Assembly (NCBI RefSeq): GCF_006439335.1
Contig: NZ_SAWY01000007.1
Coordinates: 170,116-234,115 of the forward strand
Length of the DNA: 64,000 nucleotides
Reading direction: 5' to 3'
Source of the DNA: Litorilituus lipolyticus
GTDB lineage: Bacteria; Pseudomonadota; Gammaproteobacteria; Enterobacterales; Alteromonadaceae
Part shown: in pieces, positions 48,611-58,600 of the stretch
Position numbering within the stretch: the first letter of the stretch is position 1
How the letters are laid out: every line of letters starts with the position of its first letter
Notes under the pieces: model-generated
Databases searched by the model: none
Told to the model about the DNA's origin: nothing
The model's input: the letters and a program-made list of their open reading frames with translations, nothing else
Position numbers and translations under genes: made by a program

Positions 48611-49279
48611 ATGACTTCATGTTTAGGGGTGGTTTTAGCGGGCGGTTTGTCCTCTCGCATGGGTGAAGATAAGTCTAAGCTGTTACGTAAAAATCAAGAA
48701 AGCATGCTCAACTTTTCTTGTCAGCTACTTCGTGATTCAGGGCTATCTGATGTGGTCATTAGTGGTGATGAGTATCAAATTCCCGACGCCATTAAGCAAT
48801 CAGGCCCTGTGGGTGGTATTTACAGTGTGCTGTATTATTTAAATCAACAGCAGATGAAGCAACCTGACAGTTTCTTAATAATCCCCGTTGATTTACCGTT
48901 AATGACAGCCTCTGCATTAACTTCATTAAGGCTTGCAGGAGAGTTAAAGCAACAAGCAACATTCTTTACTGATAGCCAAAATAAGCAGCACAATATTCCA
49001 TTGTTTTTACCCAACAATGCTTTTTTAACGCTGTTTATTGAAAAAAGCTTTAACGGAAAAACTTTAATTGCTCAAGATAATAAACACTTAAACCATCAAG
49101 CGAAAAAGAAAAACAACCACAAGCAAGCACCTTCGATACGGGCTTTATTAAAAAATATGCCACATCAAAGCGTAGCACTCACCTCAACGGGTGAAGCAAA
49201 TAACATTTTATTTAATAGTAATACCCCCCAAGATTGGCAGCTAGCGCAGCAGCAATTTGCCAACATGGGTACTTTATAA
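48611..49279 (+). CDS. mobA: Molybdenum cofactor guanylyltransferase (MobA family)
   Basis: MobA adds GMP to Mo-molybdopterin to make the bis-MGD cofactor of DMSO-reductase-family enzymes. The 222-residue product starts MTSCLGVVLAGGLSSRMGED, with the nucleotide-binding motif LAGG-x-SxRMGxDKS, then GPVGGIYSVLYYL and IIPVDLPLM, the catalytic Asp region. A Lys/Asn/His-rich segment near 160-175 is a departure from most relatives. It follows moaA by 4 bases. A MobA-like role in CMP transfer is possible but less likely. Confidence 0.88.
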   Translation: MTSCLGVVLAGGLSSRMGEDKSKLLRKNQESMLNFSCQLLRDSGLSDVVISGDEYQIPDAIKQSGPVGGIYSVLYYLNQQQMKQPDSFLIIPVDLPLMTASALTSLRLAGELKQQATFFTDSQNKQHNIPLFLPNNAFLTLFIEKSFNGKTLIAQDNKHLNHQAKKKNNHKQAPSIRALLKNMPHQSVALTSTGEANNILFNSNTPQDWQLAQQQFANMGTL

Positions 49280-49294
49280 TCAAAGGAAAAACTT

Positions 49295-49837
49295 ATGTCT
49301 GCACATGGCGGTAAATCATTCATCCCTTTAAATATTGCCGTGCTTACGGTTTCTGATACACGTACCGAAGCAAATGACACATCTGGCCAAGCACTTGTTG
49401 AACGTTTAACTGCTGCAGGTCACAACTTAGCCGACAAAGCGATTGTTATTGATGACGTGTATCAACTGCGTGCCATGGTATCTAAGTGGATAGCTGATGA
49501 AAATATTCACGCGATTATTTCAACAGGCGGCACCGGCTTTACCGTTCGTGATAATACTCCTGAAGCGCTAATGCCATTATTCGATAAAGCTGTTGAAGGA
49601 TTTGGTGAAGTTTTTCGTCACGTATCCTTAGGTGAAATAGGCACCTCAACAATTCAATCACGCGCGTTTGGCGGCATAGCGAATAAAACGGTAGTACTCT
49701 GTGTACCTGGTTCAACTAATGCGTGTAAAACGGCTTGGGATAAAGTCATTAAAGAGCAACTTGATGCCAGCCACAGACCTTGCAATTTTGTGCCGCACCT
49801 TAACATCACTGCTGAACAATGTGAGAGCAGAAGCTAA
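49295..49837 (+). CDS. moaB: Molybdopterin adenylyltransferase MoaB/Mog family
   Basis: A 180-residue MoaB/Mog-type protein that adenylylates molybdopterin before metal insertion by MoeA. The fold-typical phrases are IAVLTVSDTRTEANDTSGQ, IISTGGTGFTVRDNTPEA and the C-terminal PGSTNACKTAWDKVI. MoaB of E. coli itself is of uncertain activity, whereas some relatives act as Mog, so the exact role is inferred. The stop overlaps the moaC ATG by one base. Confidence 0.92.
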   Translation: MSAHGGKSFIPLNIAVLTVSDTRTEANDTSGQALVERLTAAGHNLADKAIVIDDVYQLRAMVSKWIADENIHAIISTGGTGFTVRDNTPEALMPLFDKAVEGFGEVFRHVSLGEIGTSTIQSRAFGGIANKTVVLCVPGSTNACKTAWDKVIKEQLDASHRPCNFVPHLNITAEQCESRS

Positions 49838-50334
49838 TGACGACAACAAACCAAGCAGCTGAACTTAGTCATTTAAACCAACACGGTGAAGCCAATATGG
49901 TTGATGTGACAGAAAAAGCTATGACATCACGCACAGCAACAGCACAAGGCTTTATCAGTATGAATAATGAAACCTTTGAGCTGATCACCACAGGTAAGCA
50001 CAAAAAAGGTGATGTTTTTGCTGTAGCTCGTATTGCCGGTATTCAAGCTGCTAAAAAGTGCAGTGACTTAATTCCTTTATGTCACCCTCTAATGCTCAGT
50101 AAAGTACAAGTAGACTTCACGACTGACTCAGAAAACAAACAGGTGAAAGTAACAAGTTTATGTCGACTTACCGGACAAACAGGTGTTGAAATGGAAGCAC
50201 TAACAGCTGTAAGCGTTGCTTGTCTGACCTTATTTGATATGTGTAAAGCTGCTGATCCTGCAATGGAGATTCATGGTATTAAAGTTTTAACAAAAGAAGG
50301 TGGCAAGTCAGGTCAATGGCAAGCAAGTAGCTAA
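49837..50334 (+). CDS. moaC: Cyclic pyranopterin monophosphate synthase MoaC
   Basis: MoaC converts the MoaA product to cyclic pyranopterin monophosphate. The 165-residue product has GEANMVDVTEKAMTSRTATA near the start, the motif KKCSDLIPLCHPLMLSKV, and VEMEALTAVSVACLTLFDMC, which together hold the active-site Lys and His residues. The ATG overlaps the moaB stop. Length is standard. Confidence 0.96.
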   Translation: MTTTNQAAELSHLNQHGEANMVDVTEKAMTSRTATAQGFISMNNETFELITTGKHKKGDVFAVARIAGIQAAKKCSDLIPLCHPLMLSKVQVDFTTDSENKQVKVTSLCRLTGQTGVEMEALTAVSVACLTLFDMCKAADPAMEIHGIKVLTKEGGKSGQWQASS

Positions 50335-50360
50335 ACACTGATTAACACTTAGGAGCTCCT

Positions 50361-50609
50361 ATGATTAACGTTGTATTTTTTGCCGCTTTACGAGAGCAGT
50401 TAGATTGTGACTCACTCACCCTTGAAAGTCATGAGTTGAGTACTGTTGCTGATATTATTAAACAATTAAGTGCCAGAAGTGAGCAATGGCAACAAACACT
50501 TAACAACGCGTCGTTACTTTCTGCGGTAAATCACGACATGGTTGATAAATCTCATCCCGTAAAAGCGGGTGATGAAGTGGCCTTCTTTCCCCCTGTTACT
50601 GGTGGTTAA
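50361..50609 (+). CDS. moaD: Molybdopterin synthase sulfur carrier subunit MoaD
   Basis: MoaD is a ubiquitin-like sulfur carrier. The 82-residue product ends in VTGG, the Gly-Gly tail that MoeB adenylylates and that later forms a thiocarboxylate. The core has FFAALREQLDCDSLTLE and AGDEVAFFPPVTGG. A GGAG ribosome binding site precedes the ATG. It is separated from moaE by 94 bases that hold a long hairpin, unlike the tight spacing of the other genes. Confidence 0.95.
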   Translation: MINVVFFAALREQLDCDSLTLESHELSTVADIIKQLSARSEQWQQTLNNASLLSAVNHDMVDKSHPVKAGDEVAFFPPVTGG

Positions 50610-50621
50610 TAAAGTACGCTA

Positions 50622-50665
50622 AGTGGTGAATTACCTAGTCGTTAATGACTTAGTTAATCACCACT
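50622..50665. repeat. Long inverted repeat between moaD and moaE
   Basis: AGTGGTGAATTACCTAGTC and GACTTAGTTAATCACCACT face each other across a 6-base loop, with 15 of 19 pairs matched. There is no T-run for termination. It could tune relative output of moaD and moaE or be a mobile palindrome. No other copy was seen in the window. Confidence 0.6.
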
Positions 50666-50703
50666 GCATAGGCAAAAAAGATAAATTAAAGATTGAGTGA
50701 ACC

Positions 50704-51159
50704 ATGACTAGTGAAATTTCCATCCAACATCAAGACTTTGCACTCGCAGACGAAGTAGCCCTGCTTGAACAAGATAATGCTACCGATGGTGCAGTAGTTA
50801 CTTTTACGGGTCGCGTACGCAATAACAATAACGACACTGAGGTGAGCACTTTAACCTTAGAACACTACCCCGGCATGACAGAAAAGTCGCTTGCCAAAAT
50901 CATTGCAACAGCTAAAGAGCGTTGGGATATTGGCCGAGTAAAAGTTATTCACCGCATAGGTGCATTAAAGGTTGGCGAACAAATTGTTTTTGTTGGTGTC
51001 ACTAGTAAACATCGAAAAGACGCCTTTGCTGCCAATGAATTCATCATGGATTACCTAAAAGTACAAGCGCCCTTTTGGAAAAAAGAACAAAGTGATAAAG
51101 GTGAACAATGGTTGGATGCCAAGCACAGTGACGAAGCTAAAGCTCAGCAATGGTCCTAA
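50704..51159 (+). CDS. moaE: Molybdopterin synthase catalytic subunit MoaE
   Basis: MoaE, with MoaD, adds the dithiolene sulfurs to make molybdopterin. The 151-residue product carries the family signatures GAVVTFTGRVRN, LEHYPGMTEKSL, and VIHRIGALKVGE, with the active-site KKEQ region near residue 125 (APFWKKEQSDKGEQWLDAK). The start ATG is 94 bases beyond moaD. Size is standard. Confidence 0.95.
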   Translation: MTSEISIQHQDFALADEVALLEQDNATDGAVVTFTGRVRNNNNDTEVSTLTLEHYPGMTEKSLAKIIATAKERWDIGRVKVIHRIGALKVGEQIVFVGVTSKHRKDAFAANEFIMDYLKVQAPFWKKEQSDKGEQWLDAKHSDEAKAQQWS

Positions 51160-51200
51160 TGTTCTCTTTGATGGAAAAACATAAATAAGGTAAATCCCCC

Positions 51201-51950
51201 GTGTTAACAACGCAAGAACAACTCAAATATTCACGTCAAATTATGATGAAGAAAATTGGTGAGTCGGGTCAATTAGCCTTACGCAATGCCAAGGTACTTA
51301 TTTTAGGTGTAGGCGGCTTAGGCAACCCTGCCAGTTTATATTTAGCGGCTGCTGGAGTTGGCACCTTATATATTGCTGATGGCGATACCATAGAGCCATC
51401 AAACCTACCTAGACAAATTCTTTTTTCTGAAAACAATGTAGAAGAAAATAAAGCAGAATGTGCAGCAGAAAAGCTCAGCGAACAATACCCAGACACCATT
51501 ATTGAAGCCATAGATGACATGCTCGATGAAGAGCTATGTGATTACTATTTACCTATGGTTGATGTGGTGCTTGATTGCTCAGACAATATTCAAACACGCT
51601 ACATGATCAACCAAGCCTGCATTCAACACAAAACGCCACTGATTGTTGGCGCTGCAACAGGGTTTGATGGTCAGCAACTCACTATAGATCCTCGTGATGA
51701 GCATAGTGCCTGTTACCAATGTTTATTCCCAGCCAGTGAAAAGGCGCCAGCCAATAATTGCCAAACCATTGGTATTATTGGCCCTATATTAGCAATGATC
51801 GCCGGCATGCAAGCGCTGCAAACAATAAAACTACTGACCAATAATAAAGTACAAGTGAATCAATTAAATATGCTTGATGGGTTGTCGAATCAGTGGCAAC
51901 AGTTCTCCATGAAAAAGCAAGCTAATTGCCCAGTATGCGGAAGTCGCTAA
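51201..51950 (+). CDS. moeB: Molybdopterin-synthase adenylyltransferase MoeB
   Basis: MoeB activates the MoaD C-terminus with ATP. The 249-residue ThiF/HesA-family protein has the nucleotide-binding loop LGVGGLGNPASLYLAAAGVG (about residues 37-56), the RxLF/Arg finger LPRQILFSE, and two CxxC zinc pairs (CYQC and CPVC). The start is GTG at 51201. It is last in the moa unit, 41 bases after moaE. ThiF is the closest alternative, but the setting favours MoeB. Confidence 0.93.
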   Translation: MLTTQEQLKYSRQIMMKKIGESGQLALRNAKVLILGVGGLGNPASLYLAAAGVGTLYIADGDTIEPSNLPRQILFSENNVEENKAECAAEKLSEQYPDTIIEAIDDMLDEELCDYYLPMVDVVLDCSDNIQTRYMINQACIQHKTPLIVGAATGFDGQQLTIDPRDEHSACYQCLFPASEKAPANNCQTIGIIGPILAMIAGMQALQTIKLLTNNKVQVNQLNMLDGLSNQWQQFSMKKQANCPVCGSR

Positions 51951-51978
51951 GTTTTTTAGCTGAATTCACCTAAAATAT

Positions 51979-52521
51979 TTACGCTATTTTCCCTAAGGAA
52001 AATTGACATCCTGCACTGGTAAACATCAATTCAACCCCTTGTGCAGTTTTTTGCTCTGTCGCCAAATCTATCCACTGATAATAGACATTACGATGCACCT
52101 TAGCGGTTAAGTTACGCCTAACAACTACGTATAAACTGCCATCATCACCACATTCCATAGGGTGTTCACTGTTCAAGATAAAACGATCTCCAACATTGGT
52201 CTCAACAACCATTACTTGCTCATTATCTTGCCAATGCCAGTGCGTTAACACAAAAGGAGCATCCTCAACACGTATTTTCATTTTTTCAACAGGTGTAATG
52301 AGAAAGTAATCATCATTGCTTTGAGTTTGCTCCCTGATAAGGACTGATGATAATAACTTGACCAACGGCATACGTTTAAATGCACTTCCTTCATGATACC
52401 AATCACCATTGCGCTTTATTTCAATATCAATATCACCACAATCACTAGGATTCCATGATTCAACAGGCGGTAACGATTGTTGATGTTTATTTAATTCAGC
52501 TGAGAGTTTTTCAAGTGACAT
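51979..52521 (-). CDS. DUF1285 domain protein
   Basis: A 180-residue soluble protein of the DUF1285 family, whose members have a two-part beta fold and no established activity. From the ATG at 52521 it begins MSLEKLSAELNKHQQSLPPV, with WNPSDCGDIDIEIKRNGDWY and FVLTHWHWQDNE as typical parts. AAGG lies 6 bases before this ATG, while the longer reading to 52599 begins in the upstream AT-rich region and was not used. It converges with moeB with a 28-base gap and no clear terminator. Confidence 0.85.
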   Translation of the reverse strand: MSLEKLSAELNKHQQSLPPVESWNPSDCGDIDIEIKRNGDWYHEGSAFKRMPLVKLLSSVLIREQTQSNDDYFLITPVEKMKIRVEDAPFVLTHWHWQDNEQVMVVETNVGDRFILNSEHPMECGDDGSLYVVVRRNLTAKVHRNVYYQWIDLATEQKTAQGVELMFTSAGCQFSLGKIA

Positions 52522-52756
52522 AAGCGACCTTAATATGAGAACTAGCTTCCAGTATAAATTAAAGGCAAAAAAAGAAAAAAGTAATAACGTATTAAACAAA
52601 CAAAAAATCGCTCAGACTAGTCTTTAAAAAGGCACGGTTGAAGAAAACAAAATGCTCAAATTATCAAGTTCAAGCTATTTTCATCAATACTTTTTTCAAC
52701 AAAGAAGAGTTTTTTAATGGATTTTACAAAATTCACGGAAAAAGCTTAACTTTTCC

Positions 52757-52786
52757 TTGTCAAATGTGAGTGAAATGCAATACAAT
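52757..52786 (+). promoter_or_regulatory. sigma70 promoter of tRNA-His with GC-rich discriminator
   Basis: TTGTCA (52757-52762) and TACAAT (52781-52786) are spaced by 18 bases and followed by CCCCGCGC, the GC-rich discriminator typical of stringently controlled stable-RNA promoters. Transcription would start about 40 bases before the tRNA. Confidence 0.65.
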
Positions 52787-52834
52787 CCCCGCGCTGATAA
52801 TTCACAGCGCACTCGTACAACAGTACACCTCAGT

Positions 52835-52911
52835 GGTGGCTATAGCTCAGTTGGTAGAGCCCCGGATTGTGATTCCGGTTGTCGTGGGTTCAAGTCCCAT
52901 TAGCCACCCCA
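52835..52911 (+). tRNA. hisR: tRNA-His (anticodon GTG)
   Basis: The 77-base tRNA has the extra G at -1 typical of tRNA-His. It also has an acceptor stem GTGGCTA/TAGCCAC, a D-arm AGCTCAGTTGGTAGAGC, the anticodon arm with GTG, the T-arm with GTTCAAGTC, and an encoded CCA end. It is nearly the E. coli sequence. It stands alone, with no other tRNA nearby, but a degenerate full-length copy lies about 7 kb downstream. Confidence 0.97.
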
Positions 52912-53124
52912 TTTTTTCTTGCATTTAAAATCAATACCTGCTGGCAATTCATCACTACAGCCTGAAATTTCTGATGAACAGTCCTGTGTATATTCTGTAA
53001 ATGCATCAAGCACCGTTAGTGCTATTTTTAACGCTAAAAATCCAATAATGCATATTACATCTTTGGAATGATGAACCTCTTGTAAAAAGCCCTGTAAACT
53101 TTGTCGCTGGGCTTTATATTTCTC
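52900..53124 (-). other. Gene-free gap with an open frame lacking a start codon
   Basis: Between tRNA-His and the phosphatase gene the minus strand has a stop-free frame of about 74 codons that ends inside the tRNA (antisense). It has no ATG, GTG or TTG in a useful place and reads like part of a membrane protein with several Cys (IIGFLALKIALTVLDAFTEY, then FKCKKKWGG). It may be a relic or chance. No other signal was found in this gap. Confidence 0.3.
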
Positions 53125-53143
53125 TTAGTTCACTACTTACATA

Positions 53144-54823
53144 CTACTCAGGCAATAATGCACTCATCATCTTATTCGCAATATCAACATGATGTTGCAT
53201 AGTTGAGAATTGCTGTGTCAGCCCTTGCGGGCCATAAACATAAACTGGCACAGGCGCTGCAGTGTGGGTTCCTGTCCCCCAAACTACGTTTTGATCTGCT
53301 GACAATGCACGACCTATTAAGTTAGCGTGCAGCTCATCTCCGTAAACAAAGAACTCTTTAAAGTCGTTAATTTTCGGGAACTCGGTGGCGCTTAGATATT
53401 TATGGCCGTCAACATGATATTCATTCGCTTCACGTTCGGTGATCGCAGTACCTTGCTCATCACTGATCTTAAAGTCACTGTGAGCATTAACAGCGTCAGC
53501 CCATTCAGAGCCTAGTGTATTGGTAAAATCCCAATCGCCATTAACTTGGTTCATCATGTCGTAAAATGTACCGGTTTGCGCATATAAACGGTCAAGATTA
53601 TGCAATGAGCCAAAATTGAAATTCGGCTTATATTCAAGACCTTGCATGCCATTACCTTCTAATACTTTTCCTGCTGGTAGATCTTTGCGGGTGTAACTGA
53701 AACCAAAGCTGCCAGTTTCATGATCAGCAGTAACTACCACTAACGTATCATTACGATCTTTTACCCATTCATAAACTGCATCTACCGCTTCATCAAACTT
53801 TAGGAGTTCATGTAACATCCATCCTGCATCGTTTACATGGCCAGCCCAGTCAATTTGTCCACCTTCAATCATCAAGAAAAAGCCATCTTCATCTTGCGAT
53901 AATACATCCAATGCTTTTAGGGTCATATCACGTAATGATGGTTGGCTACAGCTGTTATCTGCTTTACAGGCAGTGTAGGCAATACCGTCTTCCATACCTG
54001 AATTAGCAAATAAGCCTAAGATTTTTTCGCCAGTTACGTTATCTAGTTGTGTGCCATCAAATACAAGGTTATAGCCATGCACTTCTTTCGCTTCAACAAT
54101 TAAGTTACGGTCATCACTACGTTTCGATTTTTTATAGACGCTAGTTGGCGCACCTAGATCAGCCATTAGTTGGCGACTCTCATTATTAGTTTTAATATCT
54201 GAAGGTAAAAATACTCGTGCACCACCTGATAACATGACATCAACCATACCGGTTGAAATTAACTCTTCTGCAATGGCGGGCTCAAGTGAACGGTGTGGTT
54301 GATGTGAGGCAAAGGCGGCTGGTGTTGCATGAGTAATGCGGGTATCTGACACTAACCCTGTTGCTTTACCCGCTCTTTTTGCTTTTTCTAAAATGGTTTC
54401 AACAATATTACCTTGTTCATCAAGACCAACCATTTCAGAGCCTGCTGCAACGCCTGTAGCTAACTGTGAGGCTGAACAAGCAGAATCGACCACTAAGCTA
54501 CCGTTAGCACCAAAAGGCGCATTCAACGATAAACCTAACTGGCCTGCATGGCCCAGTTTAGTTAACGCGGTCTGGTTATTCATCTCATTGTATATCGAGT
54601 TTGGCGCACGACGGGCATACTCTTCAAGCAAGCCGACTTGCTGAGCCCCCATGCCATCGCCAATCATTAAAATAACATTTTTTACTTGGGTAATAGGCGC
54701 TGGTGCGACTTCAACTTCCTTCACTACTTCCACTTCTTTGATGACTTCGATGGTGTCGTCGTCATTACACCCCATTAATAGTGTGCTTGAAATAGCTAAA
54801 ACTAATAGTGATTTTTTTAACAT
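53144..54823 (-). CDS. Alkaline phosphatase (PhoA family) lipoprotein
   Basis: A 559-residue metal-dependent alkaline phosphatase. The signal peptide ends in lipobox LLMGC (Cys19), so it is a lipoprotein. An acidic, Val/Glu-rich linker (about 24-42, EVIKEVEVVKEVEV) follows. The catalytic core begins NVILMIGDGMGAQQV (metal Asp55). The nucleophile motif is DSACSAS with Ser114, in the PhoA order Asp-Ser-Ala, and metal ligands TADHETGSFGF and GTGTHTAAPVPVYVYG follow. It releases phosphate from organic esters outside the cytoplasm. PhoB control is possible, with only weak half-sites upstream. Confidence 0.93.
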   Translation of the reverse strand: MLKKSLLVLAISSTLLMGCNDDDTIEVIKEVEVVKEVEVAPAPITQVKNVILMIGDGMGAQQVGLLEEYARRAPNSIYNEMNNQTALTKLGHAGQLGLSLNAPFGANGSLVVDSACSASQLATGVAAGSEMVGLDEQGNIVETILEKAKRAGKATGLVSDTRITHATPAAFASHQPHRSLEPAIAEELISTGMVDVMLSGGARVFLPSDIKTNNESRQLMADLGAPTSVYKKSKRSDDRNLIVEAKEVHGYNLVFDGTQLDNVTGEKILGLFANSGMEDGIAYTACKADNSCSQPSLRDMTLKALDVLSQDEDGFFLMIEGGQIDWAGHVNDAGWMLHELLKFDEAVDAVYEWVKDRNDTLVVVTADHETGSFGFSYTRKDLPAGKVLEGNGMQGLEYKPNFNFGSLHNLDRLYAQTGTFYDMMNQVNGDWDFTNTLGSEWADAVNAHSDFKISDEQGTAITEREANEYHVDGHKYLSATEFPKINDFKEFFVYGDELHANLIGRALSADQNVVWGTGTHTAAPVPVYVYGPQGLTQQFSTMQHHVDIANKMMSALLPE

Positions 54824-54875
54824 ATTTTTATCTCATAAAGTAAATGCTTAGTAATGCGCAATACAATATGAGTTA

Positions 54876-54919
54876 TTTGTGACGAAAATAATTCACTAAT
54901 AATAAACTAATGTGACAAT
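54876..54919 (-). promoter_or_regulatory. Weak PhoB-box-like half-sites before the phosphatase gene
   Basis: On the minus strand ATTGTCACATT and TTCGTCACAAA occur 33 bases apart, which is three 11-base turns, about 50-95 bases before the start. They resemble the PhoB half-site CTGTCATAAAT only in part, and the two units between them do not fit. Treat as a lead only. Confidence 0.25.
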
Positions 54920-55082
54920 ATGACTACGCCTCAAAAGCTTACAAAAATAATTCAGCTTTTTATTAGTTTGAAGCCATTCGGTATGTAGCTACTTTACCCT
55001 TTATGAGCTTCAACATTCCATACGCTAATTAAAGCAATAAAACATCGAAACCATAAACTAGTCCTGTACTTATTCTGTGCTG

Positions 55083-55450
55083 ATGGAGCTTGCAAAAGAA
55101 ATTTGAATGCAAGCAAAGACTAGATTTTTATACATTACTCGATGATATAGCTTCAAGGGCTACAGCTGAAACTTATCAAGTCGTTGAAGAAATTAACAAA
55201 TGGCTGAATAAACAAAATTTAATCGCAAAGGCATTTTGAATGCACAGCCTTATACAACAAGAACTAAATGATTTATACGTGCCCTATAAAAAAGATCAAA
55301 AGTTAAAACGTTTCGTGAACTTGAAACTGCAGCTCAATGGTTAAAATCTCAATCTCCCCCCTTAATTAAATCATACGCTATTAGGCAGTATAAAATGTCT
55401 CTTTATAAACACTTATTTACTGTAGCACCACAACCCAATATGATAATTTT
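55083..55450 (+). pseudogene. Decayed ORF region of unknown origin
   Basis: This gap holds fragments of a broken coding sequence. A frame starting ATG GAG CTT at 55083 stops after seven codons, but the next frame continues RLDFYTLLDDIASRATAETY and then VVEEINKWLNKQ up to a stop at 55239. A second piece starts ATG at 55240 (MHSLIQQELNDLYVPYKKDQ), meets a frameshift near 55300, and goes on FRELETAAQWLKSQS. The clean protein-like composition with frameshifts suggests a recently broken gene or two overlapping genes. I do not recognise the family. Nothing else is seen in 54824-55636 apart from AT-rich sequence. Confidence 0.4.
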
Positions 55451-55636
55451 ATTGAGTTATAGTTTTAACTATAAGTACTTATTACTGATTATAAACTTAG
55501 CTATCATACTAAACACTATGTAATCTGCTCAAATCACTACATTGTTAAAAATAGATTTACGCTGTTAAATAAACTAAAGTTATAAAATAATTAGCTTTTC
55601 CAATACCTCAGAGAATTACAATATTATATAGGTTTT

Positions 55637-58600
55637 ATGCTCATTAATTTACTAAGTTATCTTCGTCTTACTTGTATAGTTACCTTAGTTTTAGGGGCTA
55701 TTACTCCAGCTCATTGTAATGAATCCCCTTCAAGGTTAAACAATAAATATTTAATTAAAAAACTCACCGCAGAAGACGGGTTTGTCTCATCTGAAATCTA
55801 TTCAATTATTCAAGATACTCAGGGGTTACTTTGGTTTGGTACCGCTGAAAACGGTGTTATGCGTTACGATGGAAGAAAAGTAACCCTTTTTGAATTCGAT
55901 AGCTTAACCCCAGGCGGTTTGTCACATAACGATGCTGGCAACTTGATGCTAGACCAAAATGGAAAAATATGGATCGGTACTTGGGGTGGTGGCGCTAATC
56001 TATATGACCCTGCAACAGGTCATTTTGAAAATTTTATTCATGATCCTCTACGCAAAGATTCTATCGCATCTAACCGCATTCAATCCCTATTTCATGATCA
56101 AGAAGGAACGGTTTGGCTAGGCTCTTATGACAAAGGTTTAAGTAAATATCTTGGTAATAACCGTTTTAAGCTCATAGATAAGATTGAAGGCGATGCTTCA
56201 AGCCTGTCTCACAGTAGGATATGGGATATTAAAGATCACGATAGTAACAACTTATGGATTGCAACGAGCTATGGCCTTAATTTATTCGATAAAAACAAGC
56301 AAACTTTTACGCATTTTTTTCCTCAACCGGAGAACAAAACCCCAACGGGAGCTAATGAGATTAGAAGTATTTTAATAACCTCCCAGGGAAAGTTTTATGT
56401 AGCAACTCAGCAAGGTCCATATTTGTTTGAAATGCAATCCGGTACGTTTACTAGAGTAACTTCACCGTTTGATAATAACTTAGGTCAAGTTAATTCTATG
56501 ATCGAAGACCAAACAGGTGATATATGGTTTGTGACGACTAAAGGAGTATTTCGTCAATCTAGCTCTACCAACGAAATTGAAAAGTTAGATTTTGAGCATA
56601 ACAATGGGCTAAGAATCATTTTTGAAGATAATACCGGAACAAAATGGATTACTAGCGAAGTTCACGGAATATACAAACTGATGCCGCGTGGTCGTTTTAA
56701 ATCAATTAATAGCACAGAATTAATTGCGCCAAACGGCCTTGCTACCGACGCGAATGGGGATATTTTCATTGTATCTTCACTTTCAGAGTTATTTACCTGG
56801 AAAGTGGCGTCTCAGCAATTAGAAAAACTCTCTCTACCTATTTTTAGTGCTGGCAATGGTTACACTAATAATGGCATCACAGAGCGCCCAATTATCTTAC
56901 CCGATAACAATAAAAACCTATGGATTGCTCAAGATGAAGGTTTAGCTAAATATAATATTGAAACTAAACAGTTAGAATTGTTCACTTACCCTAAAACAGA
57001 CCAACACTTCAGAAAGTTCAGAGATTTTCGCGCACTAAGTTTAGATCACAAAAATAGGTTATGGATTGGTACCTATAAAAATGGTGTATACCTCTATGAC
57101 ATAGCGACTAAAACGTTTGCTCATTTAGATAATACCGTTAAGTTATCCCACCCTGAAATACTTGAAATTTTTAGGGACAAAAAGGACAACATGTGGATTG
57201 GCACAGGTGATGGGGTCCATCTCTGGCAAGAAGCTAAGCAACAGCTAATTTCATTTAAAAGTGACAGCAATCAAGAGGGCAGTTTATTAGGAAATATAGT
57301 TCAAGACATACACCAAGCGAACAACGACGATATTTGGATAGCTACGCAAAAAGGCTTAAATTTATTCTTACCTGAATCAAAGACATTCAAACATTTTAAT
57401 GTAAAAGATGGTCTTCCTACTTCGTTAATACGTGCTATTGCAAATGACAGTAATGGCGACATCTGGCTAACAACCAACAAAGGCGTTTCAAAGTTAGAAC
57501 CATTATCAGGAGAAGTGACCAACTACGGAAATGAAAATGGCTCTCTAGGTTTGAACTACTACCCAAGCAGCTTAGTCAGAGGTGTTAATGACACCCTATT
57601 TACCAGTAGCCAAAGAGGTATAGAATTTTTTAATCTTGCTTCGTTAGAGACCGTAAACAGTGAGCCGAATATAGTATTAACTGGCTTTAGTAAAATGGGC
57701 CAGTCAGTAAAACTTGAAAGGCCATATTCTTACGTAACAGATATTGAGCTCTCTTATCTTGATTACTTTTTTTCATTCGAGTTTTCCGTGCTTGATTTTA
57801 TTTCCCCGAACAGGAACCAATACGCCTATAAGCTTGAAGGCTATGATGACAATTGGATTGAAATAGGTAATCGAAACTCAGCCTCTTTTACCAACTTAGA
57901 CGGTGGTTCATATCGATTTTTAGTAAAAGCGACTAATGGTCGTGGTGAATGGGGTGAGAAATTACTTTCCATTAACTTACATGTTTCTCCTTCTCCTTGG
58001 GGGACTTGGTGGGCATATTCACTTTATAGTTTGATTGTTGTTCTGTTTATTTTCTTAGCCATTTATTTGCGTACACGCTTACAACAATCAGAAATAAAGC
58101 GACAAAAGCAATTTGTATTCGCCCTCGAACAACAAGTTTCTGAAAAAACAGCATCATTAAATGCCCAAGCCGCTGATCTCACAGAAGCATTAAAAAAAGC
58201 AGAAGAAGCTACCCGATTAAAATCTGAGTTTTTAGCCAATATGAGCCATGAAATAAGAACCCCTATGAATGGTGTATTAGGTATGCTTAATTTACTCAAA
58301 AGCAGTGAACTCACTTCAGAGCAAGAACACAGAATAAATATAGCAAATTCTAGCGCTAACTCGTTACTAACAATAATCAATGACATTCTAGACTTCTCTA
58401 AAATTGAAGCCGGTAGACTCGAGCTTGAATACATAGATTTTGATTTACGCAATTTATTGGGTAATTTTGCCGAATCTATCGCGCTATCAGCACAGATAAA
58501 AGGCGTTGAAATTATCCTCGACTTAACTGATATTCAGTTATCATCGATAAAGTCTGATCCAGGTAGAATACGCCAAATACTCACTAATATTGTTAGTAAT

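Noticed and set aside
52900..53124. A small Cys-rich membrane protein gene antisense to tRNA-His
   Set aside because: The frame has no start codon and no ribosome binding site; it is kept only as a note on the gap.
54876..54919. A confident PhoB box for the phosphatase gene
   Set aside because: Only two weak half-sites are seen with 33-base spacing, and the units between them do not match the consensus.
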